Shown piece by piece: positions 1-8,766 of a stretch of 64,000 nucleotides of DNA. The stretch is from contig CAIYPP010000141.1 in the NCBI GenBank assembly GCA_903928115.1, positions 1-64,000 on the forward strand, in the 5' to 3' direction. Under the pieces are notes generated by a model. It was not told where the DNA came from, ran no database searches, and saw nothing but the letters and a program-made list of their open reading frames with translations. A program made the position numbers and the translations under genes. Numbering within the stretch: position 1 is the first letter of the stretch; each line of letters begins with the position of its first letter. Origin of the DNA: an uncultured Planctomycetota bacterium. Its GTDB lineage: Bacteria; Planctomycetota; UBA1135; GCA-002686595.

Positions 1-4
1 CCGA

Positions 5-96
5 TGCAACGACGCTTTGGCGTCGTTGCAAGGGGATCCCCGAGCAGGCTCTGCCTGCAAAGGGGACTCGCCGAAGACGCCAAGGCGTCTTCGGCG
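5..96. repeat. array of three perfect hairpin-forming inverted repeats
   Basis: Three perfect inverted repeats lie in a row: an 11-bp stem with a TTTG loop (5-30), a 6-bp stem with a TCT loop (44-58) and a 13-bp stem with an AA centre (69-96). A GGGGATCCCC palindrome (32-41) sits between the first two. The first and third share a GACGC/GCGTC core, and an AAGGGGA word follows the first and nearly repeats after the second. I see no credible gene in positions 1-262. The array may continue beyond the window start. It could be a dispersed hairpin repeat or the 3' end structure of an upstream transcript. Confidence 0.6.
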
Positions 97-185
97 CCGT
101 CGCGCGCGAGAGAGAGCCGTCTAGGAACCGCGGCGTTCCCGAGTCGAGCTTCGGCGAGCGGGCCGACCTCGCCCGTGAACGAAGC

Positions 186-218
186 GAGGGGCGCCCTGAA
201 CCATCAGGGGCGCCCCTC
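186..218. terminator. GC-rich hairpin downstream of lpdA
   Basis: A 14-nt arm (186-199) pairs with a 15-nt arm (204-218) with one bulged C and an ACCA loop. It begins 44 nt beyond the lpdA stop, as expected for its terminator. There is no U-tract, so the role as a terminator is inferred from position and stability only. Confidence 0.45.
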
Positions 219-262
219 GGACTAGGAGCGGTGCTCTGGCCTGCGCGAGAGACGCGCGAGGA

Positions 263-1669
263 TCAGCGCTTGGGCTGGAAGATGTGCACGGCCATGCCGT
301 GGACGCTCTCGGCGGCTTCCATCATCGCTTCGGGGAGCGTCGGGTGAGCGTGGATGGTGCGCGCGAGGTCTTCGGCGGTCGCGCCGAGCTCGATGGCGAG
401 CGCGGCCTCGGCGATCAGCTCGGTCACCTCGGGGCCGACCATGTGCACGCCGAGCACCTCGTCGGTCTTCGCGTCGGCGATCACCTTCACGAAGCCGTCG
501 GTCTCCATCAGGCTCATCGCGCGGCCCGACGCGGCGAAGGGGAACGTGCCGACCTTGATCGCGACGCCCTTCGCGGCGAGCTCGGCTTCCTGCGCACCGA
601 CCGAGGCCATCTCAGGCGCGGTGAAGATCACGGCGGGCACGCAACGCACGTCGTACTCTTCCTTCTGGCCTGCAATCACCGCGGCGGCCACGAGGCCCTC
701 CTTGCTGCCCTTGTGCGCGAGCATGGGCTGCCCGGCGATGTCCCCGATCGCGTAGATGTTCGGCACCTTGGTGCGCATCTGGCGATCGACGGCGACAAAG
801 CCCTTGGCGTCGACCGCGAGGCCGACCTTCTCGAGTCCGAGGCCCTCGCTGTAGGGCTTGCGGCCGACCATCGATGCGATCTGATCGCACACGACGACCT
901 GCTCGCCCGCCTTGGTCTTGATCTTGACGTGCAGCTCGTTGCCCTTGCGCTCGTAGCCCTGCGCGAGCGTCTCGGTCATGAGCTTCATGCCGAGCTTCTT
1001 CATCGTGCGCTCGATGACCTTGACGCAGTCGCGGTCCTGTCCGGGGAGCGCGCCGCCGGTCGCTTCGAGCACGGTGACCTCGCTGCCGAGCTTGGCGTAC
1101 ATCATGCCGAGCTCGAGGCCGATGTAGCCGCCGCCGATCACGACGAGACGCTTGGGGATCCCCTTGGGCGAGAGCGCACCGGTCGAGCTCCACACGTCGG
1201 CTTCGTCGAACGCAAAGCCGGGGATCGCAATCGGCACCGAGCCCGTGGCGATCACGATGTCGTCGCACTTGAGGGTCTTCGTGCCCTCGGCGGTGGCGAC
1301 CGCGACCGTGTTGCGGTCGACGATCGAGCCCTTGCCCATGACGAGGTCGACCTTGTGGTTCTTCAGGAGGCCGCCGACGCCGCCGGTGAGCTTGCCGACG
1401 ATGCCCTGCTTCCACTCGACGAGCTTGTGGACGTCGAGGCGCACGTTGTCGGCGCTGATGCCCATCGCCGCGGCGTGCGAAATGCGCTCCTTCAGCGCCC
1501 CGGCGGCGATCAGCGCCTTCGACGGGATGCAGCCGACGTTGAGGCAGGTGCCGCCGACGTAGGTCTTCTCGACGACCGTGACCTTCTGACCGAGCTGGGC
1601 GAGGCGGATGGCGCAGACGTAGCCGGCGGGACCGGCACCGAGGACGACGACCGTGCGGGGGTTGGCCAT
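263..1669 (-). CDS. lpdA: dihydrolipoyl dehydrogenase (E3)
   Basis: The product is the FAD flavoprotein E3, which reoxidises dihydrolipoamide in pyruvate, 2-oxoglutarate or branched-chain oxo acid dehydrogenase complexes and in glycine cleavage, with NAD+ as acceptor. It has 468 residues, the normal family length. Visible marks are the N-terminal FAD-binding GAGPAG (11-16), the redox disulfide in GGTCLNVGCIPSKA (C42/C47), a second dinucleotide fold around VVIGGGYIGLELG, the IGDIAGQPMLAHKG FAD motif, and the C-terminal HAHPTLPEAMMEA with the catalytic His-Glu pair. The gene stands alone: no E1 or E2 gene is adjacent, although an E1-alpha lies about 9 kb away. The ATG start is followed directly by the FAD fold, so it is well supported. 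Confidence 0.95.
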   Translation of the reverse strand: MANPRTVVVLGAGPAGYVCAIRLAQLGQKVTVVEKTYVGGTCLNVGCIPSKALIAAGALKERISHAAAMGISADNVRLDVHKLVEWKQGIVGKLTGGVGGLLKNHKVDLVMGKGSIVDRNTVAVATAEGTKTLKCDDIVIATGSVPIAIPGFAFDEADVWSSTGALSPKGIPKRLVVIGGGYIGLELGMMYAKLGSEVTVLEATGGALPGQDRDCVKVIERTMKKLGMKLMTETLAQGYERKGNELHVKIKTKAGEQVVVCDQIASMVGRKPYSEGLGLEKVGLAVDAKGFVAVDRQMRTKVPNIYAIGDIAGQPMLAHKGSKEGLVAAAVIAGQKEEYDVRCVPAVIFTAPEMASVGAQEAELAAKGVAIKVGTFPFAASGRAMSLMETDGFVKVIADAKTDEVLGVHMVGPEVTELIAEAALAIELGATAEDLARTIHAHPTLPEAMMEAAESVHGMAVHIFQPKR

Positions 1670-1715
1670 GGTGGAAGGACTTTCGCGTGTGCGGGGCGGG
1701 GTGCGGCGGCAGAGG

Positions 1716-1745
1716 TTGCCGAACCGAAAGGGCGAGCACTATAGG
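1716..1745 (+). promoter_or_regulatory. possible sigma-70 promoter
   Basis: TTGCCG and TATAGG are separated by 18 nt in the divergent gap between lpdA and the zinc-ribbon gene, about 75 nt upstream of the latter. The match to consensus is moderate and rare in such GC-rich DNA, but no start site evidence exists. Confidence 0.3.
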
Positions 1746-1822
1746 AAAGCGAGCGTGAATCCGTCTCCTGTGCAGGCTGCAAGCGGCGACGCGCCGATGT
1801 AGGCTCCCCGCTAGAGCACCCG

Positions 1823-2455
1823 ATGGCCGACGCACCGCTCACCCACTGTCCGACGTGCGGCGTGAAGCTGCACCGCACGGACCTGTCCCTCTGCGCGTAC
1901 TGCGCGGCGCCCTTGCGCATGGGTGCGGCGAGCACGCCGCCGGATGACGAGACGCAGCGCTTGCTCGCCAAGATTCAGGCGCACCCGGCCTACGCGGCCG
2001 CGCTCCAGTGGTCGCCGATCGAGCCCGCCGTCGAGGCCAAGGCCGGGCGGCTGCAGCTGTGGGGCTGGGTGGTCGTGGTTCTCGCGCTCTCATTCTGCGT
2101 CGGCGCCGCGTTCATGGAGAGCGGCGGCTACATCGGTCGCTGGCCGGTGCTCGTCGCGGTCGTCCTGATCGCGATCGCGATTTTCCTGCTCGCGGGCGCC
2201 GTCACGATCCGCGGGAACGCGCGCAATGCGCCGATGCTGCGGCGCCCGGCGCGCGTGCTCGACCGCAAGAGCCGCACGGCTCTGTCGGATGAGGTCGGCG
2301 CGACCACGTACTTCTTCCAACTGCGCTTCGCAGACGGAAGCGAAGGCGAGTTCCGACTCGCCGGCCGCGGGACGATGTACGAGCCCCCCACCGTCGGCGC
2401 GTCGGGCCTCGCCTACACGCGCGGCGACACGCTGCTCGAATTCAAGCGTTTCTAG
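1823..2455 (+). CDS. zinc-ribbon membrane protein with DUF2500-like C-terminus
   Basis: The 210-residue protein starts with a four-cysteine zinc ribbon (C9/C12 and C24/C27), then a linker, two hydrophobic segments at roughly 78-98 and 106-128, and a C-terminal soluble part. That last part (about 145-210) has a tyrosine/phenylalanine-rich TTYFFQLRFADG strand, a glycine turn and a closing LLEFKRF. This pattern resembles the DUF2500 family, whose function is unknown. The family assignment is from pattern memory only. The topology suggests a small membrane protein with a metal-binding cytosolic head. It ends next to the convergent Rsm22-type gene (4-bp overlap). Confidence 0.7.
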   Translation: MADAPLTHCPTCGVKLHRTDLSLCAYCAAPLRMGAASTPPDDETQRLLAKIQAHPAYAAALQWSPIEPAVEAKAGRLQLWGWVVVVLALSFCVGAAFMESGGYIGRWPVLVAVVLIAIAIFLLAGAVTIRGNARNAPMLRRPARVLDRKSRTALSDEVGATTYFFQLRFADGSEGEFRLAGRGTMYEPPTVGASGLAYTRGDTLLEFKRF

Positions 2456-3480
2456 CCTTCGACGAGGGGCGTGAACTCGACGATGCGCTCGCCATCGCAG
2501 CGCACGTCCGCGAGGAGCAGCTCGCCCGAGCGATCGAGGCGCTTGAAGAGCTTCTTGGCGTCGCGCTCGAAGAGCGTGCGCGTGGCGAGTCCGCTCGCGT
2601 CGCACACCTCGAGCAACGCGCGGCCCTTGAGGAGCCGCGGACGGCCGAGCACGCGCGCGCCGCGCGCCTCCAGCCGCTCGCCCTTGCGCCGCAGCGCGAG
2701 GAAGGAATAGGGCAGCGCGCGAAGGTCGATGCCGAGCTCGTCGGAAAAACGACGCCAAAACGCGCTCGTGAAGGCCTCGGCGGGAGGACGCGCGAAGAAG
2801 TGGCACCAGTCGCCCTCACGGCCGGGTGCGAGCGCGCCGCAGGAGAGCGAGTGCGTGCACGGAGCGAGCACGTCGAAGTGCTCCAGGAGCTCCTCGCGAA
2901 CGGCTCCCAGCACACGGGATACCGCGTGGGTTCCGGGCTCGACGAGCAGCACGGCGCTCGCGCGAAGGGCGAGCGCGAGGAATTCCGCTCGTGTGGAAGG
3001 ATCCAACTCTCCGAGCACGTGGCTCGCGAGCAGAACATCGATCGGCTCTGCGGCAGCAGGCGCGTGAAGGGTGACTTGGAGCTTGGGAGACGCCGCGACG
3101 AGTGTGTCGCGAGCGAACCACGCCGCCTGTTTCGAGCGATCGACGAGGTAGATCTTCTCCGCACCTCCAGACGCCGCAAGAAAACGCCGCGAGGCAACGC
3201 CCGTGCCGCAGCCCCAGTCCACGACCGAGCGGCCGCGCGGCATCCGTCCGCGGAGTGCGAGCTCGCGCAGCACCGCGTCCCACTTCCAGCCGATCCGCTC
3301 AGCAAAGGTCGCGTCGTACAGCTCGAAGTCACGGCGCGAGCGCCAATACGACTCCGTGGTCTTCGCACCTTCTGCCGCGAGAAACGCCTCACGTAGCTCC
3401 GCGAGCCGTGCCCAGTCCTCCGCAGTCGGCGCGAGCGCGTCGGGATTCGACGCGTCTTCCCAGTTGTGCGGATCGCTCAC
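2452..3480 (-). CDS. Rsm22/METTL17-type ribosomal small-subunit methyltransferase-like protein
   Basis: This 342-residue protein has a SAM-binding fold (VVDWGCGTGVASRRF, with an acidic loop YLVDRS downstream) and a cysteine-containing C-terminal region (PCTHSLSCGALAPGREGDWC, followed by HFF). That combination is the hallmark of the Rsm22 family (PF09243), linked in mitochondria and bacteria to small-ribosomal-subunit assembly; the cysteines may bind an iron-sulfur cluster. Whether it methylates anything is uncertain for the family. The GTG start overlaps the stop of the upstream esterase as GTGA, so translation is probably coupled. This start also gives the expected length. Confidence 0.8.
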   Translation of the reverse strand: MSDPHNWEDASNPDALAPTAEDWARLAELREAFLAAEGAKTTESYWRSRRDFELYDATFAERIGWKWDAVLRELALRGRMPRGRSVVDWGCGTGVASRRFLAASGGAEKIYLVDRSKQAAWFARDTLVAASPKLQVTLHAPAAAEPIDVLLASHVLGELDPSTRAEFLALALRASAVLLVEPGTHAVSRVLGAVREELLEHFDVLAPCTHSLSCGALAPGREGDWCHFFARPPAEAFTSAFWRRFSDELGIDLRALPYSFLALRRKGERLEARGARVLGRPRLLKGRALLEVCDASGLATRTLFERDAKKLFKRLDRSGELLLADVRCDGERIVEFTPLVEG

Positions 3481-4895
3481 GGCACCGGCCAGTCGTCGGT
3501 GCGGAATGCCGCGGCGGGAAGCCACGACTTGTTGAAGAGGATCGGCTGAAACGCCGCTCCAAAGCCGTAACGCACTGCAACCGGCTTCGGAACACTCGGC
3601 GCGCGCACTACGACGCTGTCGCCTTCGATATGGGCCTGCGCGCGCACGAAGCGCCGGTCCTCTCCGGCGATCTCGAAGCCCGTGATGTGATCGCCGCCTT
3701 CGATCAAGCCGTCGCCGATCGAATCGAAGCGCACGCGGATCTGCGAACCTTCGACCACGTGCTCGCGATACAGCGGACCGGAGTGCACGAGCGCGTCGCG
3801 ACCGTAGACCTTGGCGAGCGCCCAGAGCGAGAGCCTTCGGCCGACCTCCTGCTTGTTCGTCGGGTGGATGTCCGCGGGATCGCCGATGTCCATGGTGACG
3901 GCCATGCCGGTGTGAGCCTGCGTCATGCACCGACGCTGAGCATCCCGCAGCGCACCCGTCTGACCGCGGTCACCTTCGTAGTCGAACGGAGCGATCTGCA
4001 CGAAGTAGAAAGGCTGAACGCCGGGGCCCTCGAAACGGCCGCGGAGGTTCTCGACCATCGCTGGCTGCAGCTTGCGGTACAGCTCGTGGGTGTCGCGGTT
4101 CGCTTCGCCTTGGTACCAGAGGAAACCGCGCAGGCCAAACGGAGCAAGAGGCTCGATCATCCCGTTGAAGAGCACCGATGCGGTCTGCGGGTCGAGCGCG
4201 GAGCCCTGCGGAGACTTCGAGAGTTCCTCGCGGCGGGCGAGGTCCGCCGCGAGCTCCGGGAAGCGCCGCACCGTCGCGTCGTCGAGCCATGCCTCGATGC
4301 GCGTGCCGCTCCAGCTCGCGTTGATCACGCCCACAGGCACATCGAGCTCGCGAACGAGCTCGCGCGCGAAGAAGTACGCAACCGCGCTGAACTCGCCGGC
4401 GGTCTCGGGCGTGCAGACTTTCCAGGTCCCGACACAGTCGCGCTGCGGTGCGAGCGCCGCGCGATTTTCCACGTCGAAGTGACGCAAGCGCGGGAACTTG
4501 GCGCGAGAAATCTCGGCCGCGGCCTCCATCACGCCCCCGAGCTCACCGGGGCGCAACTTCCACTCCATGTTCGACTGGCCCGAGCACAGCCAGACTTCGC
4601 CGACGTAGACATCGCGCAGCGTGAGCTCGCGCTCGGCCACAACGCTCAGCGTGTGAGGGCCACCCGCGCCCGGCGTATCGAGACGCACCATCCAGCGGCC
4701 GGAAGCGTCCGCGCGAGTCGTGACCTCGTCGCGCCGCCAAGAAGCACGCACGCGCACCTCGCGACCTGCCTCCGCCGAGCCCCATACGGGGACGCGGGTC
4801 TCCCGCTGGAGCACCATGGAGTCGGTGAAGAGCGGAGCGAGCCGCAAATCCGGCGGATTCGTCATGAGAAGTGCGCAGAGGGGGGCGAGCCACAT
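3477..4895 (-). CDS. sialate O-acetylesterase-type SGNH hydrolase
   Basis: The 472-residue protein belongs to the family of 9-O-acetyl-sialate esterases, which remove acetyl groups from sugars. Seen directly: an N-terminal beta-sandwich region (VPVWGSAEAGREVRV), the nucleophile block VWLCSGQSNMEW, the oxyanion motif GFLWYQGEAN, and the C-terminal Asp/His block DIGDPADIHPTNKQEVG. The start at 4895 gives a short hydrophobic leader and leaves a 43-nt divergent gap to the helicase; longer in-frame starts would run into that gap. It forms an operon with the downstream methyltransferase by GTGA overlap. With the sulfatase 4 kb away it suggests use of modified polysaccharides, as is common in planctomycetes. 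The substrate is unknown. Confidence 0.85.
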   Translation of the reverse strand: MWLAPLCALLMTNPPDLRLAPLFTDSMVLQRETRVPVWGSAEAGREVRVRASWRRDEVTTRADASGRWMVRLDTPGAGGPHTLSVVAERELTLRDVYVGEVWLCSGQSNMEWKLRPGELGGVMEAAAEISRAKFPRLRHFDVENRAALAPQRDCVGTWKVCTPETAGEFSAVAYFFARELVRELDVPVGVINASWSGTRIEAWLDDATVRRFPELAADLARREELSKSPQGSALDPQTASVLFNGMIEPLAPFGLRGFLWYQGEANRDTHELYRKLQPAMVENLRGRFEGPGVQPFYFVQIAPFDYEGDRGQTGALRDAQRRCMTQAHTGMAVTMDIGDPADIHPTNKQEVGRRLSLWALAKVYGRDALVHSGPLYREHVVEGSQIRVRFDSIGDGLIEGGDHITGFEIAGEDRRFVRAQAHIEGDSVVVRAPSVPKPVAVRYGFGAAFQPILFNKSWLPAAAFRTDDWPVP

Positions 4896-4938
4896 CGGAG
4901 CGAGATCGTAGCAGCGTGCCGCCTCTAGAATCAGGGCC

Positions 4939-7900
4939 ATGGCGCTCGAGAGCTTCCACCCGTCCGTGCAGCGCTGGTTCGCCGCGGAGGTCGGCGAACC
5001 TACGGCGCCGCAGCGGCGCGGCTGGCCGGCGATTGCACGCGGCGAGCACGTGCTCATCGCCGCCCCGACAGGCTCGGGAAAGACGCTCGCGGCGTTTCTT
5101 GCCGCGATCGACGGCCTGCTGCGTCAGGGCGCCGAGCTCGAAGACCGCACGACGATCCTCTACGTCTCGCCGCTGCGCGCGCTGGTGAACGACGTTCAGA
5201 AGAACTTGGCCGCACCGCTCGCGAGGCTGCGCGAGCTCGATCCGAGCCTGCCCGAGCTCCGCGTCCTCGTTCGCACGGGCGACACGCCGCAACGCGATCG
5301 ATCGTCGATGGCTGCGCGGCCGCCGCACATCCTCGTCACGACGCCGGAGAGCTTCTACATCCTTTTGTGCAGCGAAAAAGGCCGCGCGATGCTGCGAAGC
5401 GTGCGCACGGCGATCCTCGACGAAGTGCACGCTGTCCTCGGCGACAAGCGCGGCTCGCACCTCGCGCTCTCGCTCGAGCGACTCTGCGCGCTCGCGGGCG
5501 AGGTTCAGCGCATCGGACTGTCCGCCACACAGAAACCCGTTCGAGACGTTGCCCACTTCCTCGTGGGAGCGGACCGCGAGTGCACGCTCATCGACGAAGG
5601 GCACCTGCGCGCGATCGACGTGCGAATCGAGATCCCGCCGTCGCCGCTGGAGACGGTGTGCTCCAGCGAGACGTGGGGCGAGATCTATCGACGCGTGGCG
5701 CAGTTGGTGCAGGAGCACCGCACGACCCTCGTATTCGTGGGCACGCGCAAGCTCGCCGAGCGCTCGTCGGCGGAGCTCGCAAAGCTCCTAGGGGAGGACC
5801 TCGTCGGGTGTCACCACTCGAGTCTCTCACGCGAGCGCCGCTTGCGCGCGGAGGAGCGCTTGAAGCGCGGCGAGCTGCGCGTCTTGGTCGCCACCGCGTC
5901 GCTCGAGCTGGGGATCGACATCGGAGACGTCGACCTCACGGTACAGCTCGGCACGACACGCTCGATCGCCGCATTTCTGCAGCGCGTCGGCCGTTCCGGT
6001 CACGGAGTTGGCCGCACGCCGAAGGGCATCGTCTTTCCGATGACGCGGGAAGAGCTCGAAGAAGCCGTGGCGCTGCTCCGAGCGGTGCGCCGAGGTGTGC
6101 TCGATCGCACGCCGCAGCCGCGCGCCCCGCTCGACATCCTCGCTCAACAGGTCGTCGCCGAGTGCGCGTCCGGCAGCGTCAGCGAGGACGTGCTCTACAA
6201 GCGCCTGTGCAGAGCGTGGCCCTACCGTGACACGCCGCGCGTCGACTTCGACGCGCTGCTGGAGCTGCATTCGCAGGGTCGTCGGGCACTGCTCCATCGA
6301 GACCGCGTCCACGGAAACGTACGCGGAACGCGCCGCGCGCGTCTCACCGCGATCACCTGTGGCGGCGCGATCCCCGACATTGGGCACTACAAGGTCTACC
6401 TCGATCCCGAGGGCACGTTCATCGGAACCGTGGACGAGGACTACGGCATCGACTCGGTCATCGGCGACGTCTTCCAGCTCGGCAATCGCTCATGGCGCAT
6501 CTTGCGGATCGAGCGCGGTGCGCTGCGCGTGGCCGACGCTTTTGGGACGCCGCCGTCGCTCCCGTTCTGGTTTGGCGAAGCGCCGGCGCGTACGCGCGAG
6601 CTGTGCGAAGAGATCTGCGCGATCCGGGAACTCGATCCACTTCAGCGCGATGCGGAGACCGGCGTCGATGCAACGGCGCTCCGGGCGCTCGACGAGTATG
6701 TCGAGGAATGCCGCAGAGGGCTCGGAACACTGCCGACGACACGAAAGCTCGTACTGGAGCGCTTCTTCGACGAGAGCGGCGGCATGCAGCTCGTGCTGCA
6801 CTCGCCGTTCGGCGCTCGCATCAACCGCGCGCTGGGACTCGCGCTCCGAAAGCGCTTCTGTCGCCACTTTGGCTTCGAGCTGCAGGCCGCGGCGACGGAA
6901 GACGCCGTGTTGCTCTCGCTCGGCCCCATGCACAGCTTTCCGCTGGAAGAGGTCTTCGACTACTTGCATCCGCGCACCGCGCGCGACGTGCTCGCACAAG
7001 CGGTGCTCGCGTCTCCGCTGTTCGAGTCGCGCTGGCGCTGGAACGTGCAGCGCGCGCTCTTGGTCGAGCGGTTTCACGGGGGAAAGCGCGTTCCGGCGCC
7101 GCTGCTTCGAATGCGCTCGGATGACCTGCTCGCGAGCGCGTTTCCCGAAGTGCTCGCGTGCGGAGAGAACCTCCCGCCGGGCGACCTCGCGATTCCCGAA
7201 GACCACGTCCTCGTGAAGCAGACGCTCCACGACTGCCTCCATGAAGCGATGGACGTCGATGGAATGCTCGACGTCTTGCGTGGGCTGCGCGATGGCACGA
7301 TCGAGCGCGTCGCGGTCGACGTCGCCGAGCCTTCCGCACTCGCGCGCAACGTGATGAGCGCTCGTGCATATGCGTTTCTCGATGACGCACCTCTCGAAGA
7401 ACGACGCACGCAGGCGGTTGCCAATCGACGCGCGCTTCGCGATCGCGATGCGGCGGACATCGGTGCCCTCGATGCGTCGGCCATCGAGCGAGTGCGGGCG
7501 GAAGCATGGCCGGACCCTCGCAATGCCGAGGAGGTTCACGAGGCGCTCTCGTGGATGGGCTGGGTCCGAGATGACGAGGCTGCGCCGTGGCTGGCTTGGC
7601 TCCGTGAGCTCGCCCTGACGGGACGGGTCGTACACGCGGGGGGACGCTGGCTTGCCGCAGACTCGACGCGCGATCCCAAGGCGATGCTGCGCGGTCGAAT
7701 GGAAGCTCTCGGACCCGTGCACAGCGACGATCCGCTGTTCCTGCAACTCGAGAGCGAGGGCGCGGTCCTTCGGACGATCGTCGACGGCCGCCCCGCTTGG
7801 TGCGAGCGACGCTTGCTCGCGCGCATCCGCGGCTACACGCTCGACGGCCTGCGCCGGGAGATTCAGCCCGTTTCCGCGCTGGTGTTCCTGCGCTTCCTGC

Positions 7901-8766
7901 GCGCGTGGCAGCACGTGGAGGAGCCGCTCGACGGGCCCGGGGGACTCGAGGCGGTGCTGCGTCAGCTCGCGGGATTCGAGGCGACGCCGGTCGAGTGGGA
8001 AGAGACGATCCTGCCGAGCCGCGTCCGCGACTATCGCCCCGAGTGGCTCGACCAGCTCGGCCTCGGCGGCCGCGTCATTTGGGCGCGGCTCTTCGGCGCA
8101 GGACGCTGCGCGCCACGCTCGGCGCCCCTCGCGTTCTTCCCGCGCGAGGATGCAGACCTCTGGCTCTCGCTGCCGCGGAGCTTCGAGGTTCCGGAGCTGA
8201 CATGGCCGGCGCGTGCGGTCGCCGATGCGCTCCGCGCGCGCGGCGCGAGCTTCGCCGAGGATCTTCCGCGCGCCTGCAACCTGCTCGGCGCCGACGTCGA
8301 CCGCGGGCTGCAGGAGTTGCTCGGCTGCGGCCTTGCCACAGCCGACGGATTCGGTGCCTTGCGGCATTTGATGCGCCCTTCAGGCCAGCGCCATTTCCGT
8401 GCGCTCTCGCCGGGACGCTGGTCGCTGCTCGAGCGCGACGGTCGACCCGCGCCGGAGCCCGAGCGGCTCGCACGGGCGTTGCTCGCCCGCTACGGCGTGC
8501 TTTTCCGCGCGCTCCTCGAGCGGGAGCGTGCTCCCGTGCCGTGGCGCGATCTGGTGCGGGCTCTGCGCGCGCTCGAGCTCCGCGGCGACGTGCGTGGCGG
8601 GCGCTTCGTCGAGCGTTTCTCCGGCGAGCAATACGCCTTGCCCGAGGCAGTTCCGCTCTTGCGCAAGCTGCGGCGCGAGGGCGTCTCGGAACTGCCGCCC
8701 GTACCCGACTGTGACCCGCTGTGGCTCCCGCAGCTCTCGCCGCAGCCGACTACTTCGTCAGCTTGA
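4939..8766 (+). CDS. lhr: Lhr-type DEAD/H superfamily 2 helicase
   Basis: The product (1275 residues) is an ATP-dependent 3'-5' nucleic acid translocase of the Lhr family, associated with DNA repair. Motif I APTGSGKT (42-49), motif II DEVH (161-164), motif III LSATQ, and motif VI QRVGRSGH (near 348) are all present, followed by the long Lhr-specific winged-helix and beta-barrel region. It is longer than the about 850-residue Lhr core and shorter than the about 1500-residue full Lhr, so a C-terminal extension of roughly 400 residues is present. It is transcribed divergently from the esterase, and its 3' end overlaps the convergent sulfatase gene by 17 bp. It appears monocistronic. Confidence 0.92.
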   Translation: MALESFHPSVQRWFAAEVGEPTAPQRRGWPAIARGEHVLIAAPTGSGKTLAAFLAAIDGLLRQGAELEDRTTILYVSPLRALVNDVQKNLAAPLARLRELDPSLPELRVLVRTGDTPQRDRSSMAARPPHILVTTPESFYILLCSEKGRAMLRSVRTAILDEVHAVLGDKRGSHLALSLERLCALAGEVQRIGLSATQKPVRDVAHFLVGADRECTLIDEGHLRAIDVRIEIPPSPLETVCSSETWGEIYRRVAQLVQEHRTTLVFVGTRKLAERSSAELAKLLGEDLVGCHHSSLSRERRLRAEERLKRGELRVLVATASLELGIDIGDVDLTVQLGTTRSIAAFLQRVGRSGHGVGRTPKGIVFPMTREELEEAVALLRAVRRGVLDRTPQPRAPLDILAQQVVAECASGSVSEDVLYKRLCRAWPYRDTPRVDFDALLELHSQGRRALLHRDRVHGNVRGTRRARLTAITCGGAIPDIGHYKVYLDPEGTFIGTVDEDYGIDSVIGDVFQLGNRSWRILRIERGALRVADAFGTPPSLPFWFGEAPARTRELCEEICAIRELDPLQRDAETGVDATALRALDEYVEECRRGLGTLPTTRKLVLERFFDESGGMQLVLHSPFGARINRALGLALRKRFCRHFGFELQAAATEDAVLLSLGPMHSFPLEEVFDYLHPRTARDVLAQAVLASPLFESRWRWNVQRALLVERFHGGKRVPAPLLRMRSDDLLASAFPEVLACGENLPPGDLAIPEDHVLVKQTLHDCLHEAMDVDGMLDVLRGLRDGTIERVAVDVAEPSALARNVMSARAYAFLDDAPLEERRTQAVANRRALRDRDAADIGALDASAIERVRAEAWPDPRNAEEVHEALSWMGWVRDDEAAPWLAWLRELALTGRVVHAGGRWLAADSTRDPKAMLRGRMEALGPVHSDDPLFLQLESEGAVLRTIVDGRPAWCERRLLARIRGYTLDGLRREIQPVSALVFLRFLRAWQHVEEPLDGPGGLEAVLRQLAGFEATPVEWEETILPSRVRDYRPEWLDQLGLGGRVIWARLFGAGRCAPRSAPLAFFPREDADLWLSLPRSFEVPELTWPARAVADALRARGASFAEDLPRACNLLGADVDRGLQELLGCGLATADGFGALRHLMRPSGQRHFRALSPGRWSLLERDGRPAPEPERLARALLARYGVLFRALLERERAPVPWRDLVRALRALELRGDVRGGRFVERFSGEQYALPEAVPLLRKLRREGVSELPPVPDCDPLWLPQLSPQPTTSSA

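Noticed and set aside
4-225. 73-codon frame at window start
   Set aside because: It spans the hairpin repeats, has a compositional bias and no ribosome site.
284-1744. Plus-strand open frame opposite lpdA
   Set aside because: Arg/His-rich shadow of a clearly identified enzyme.
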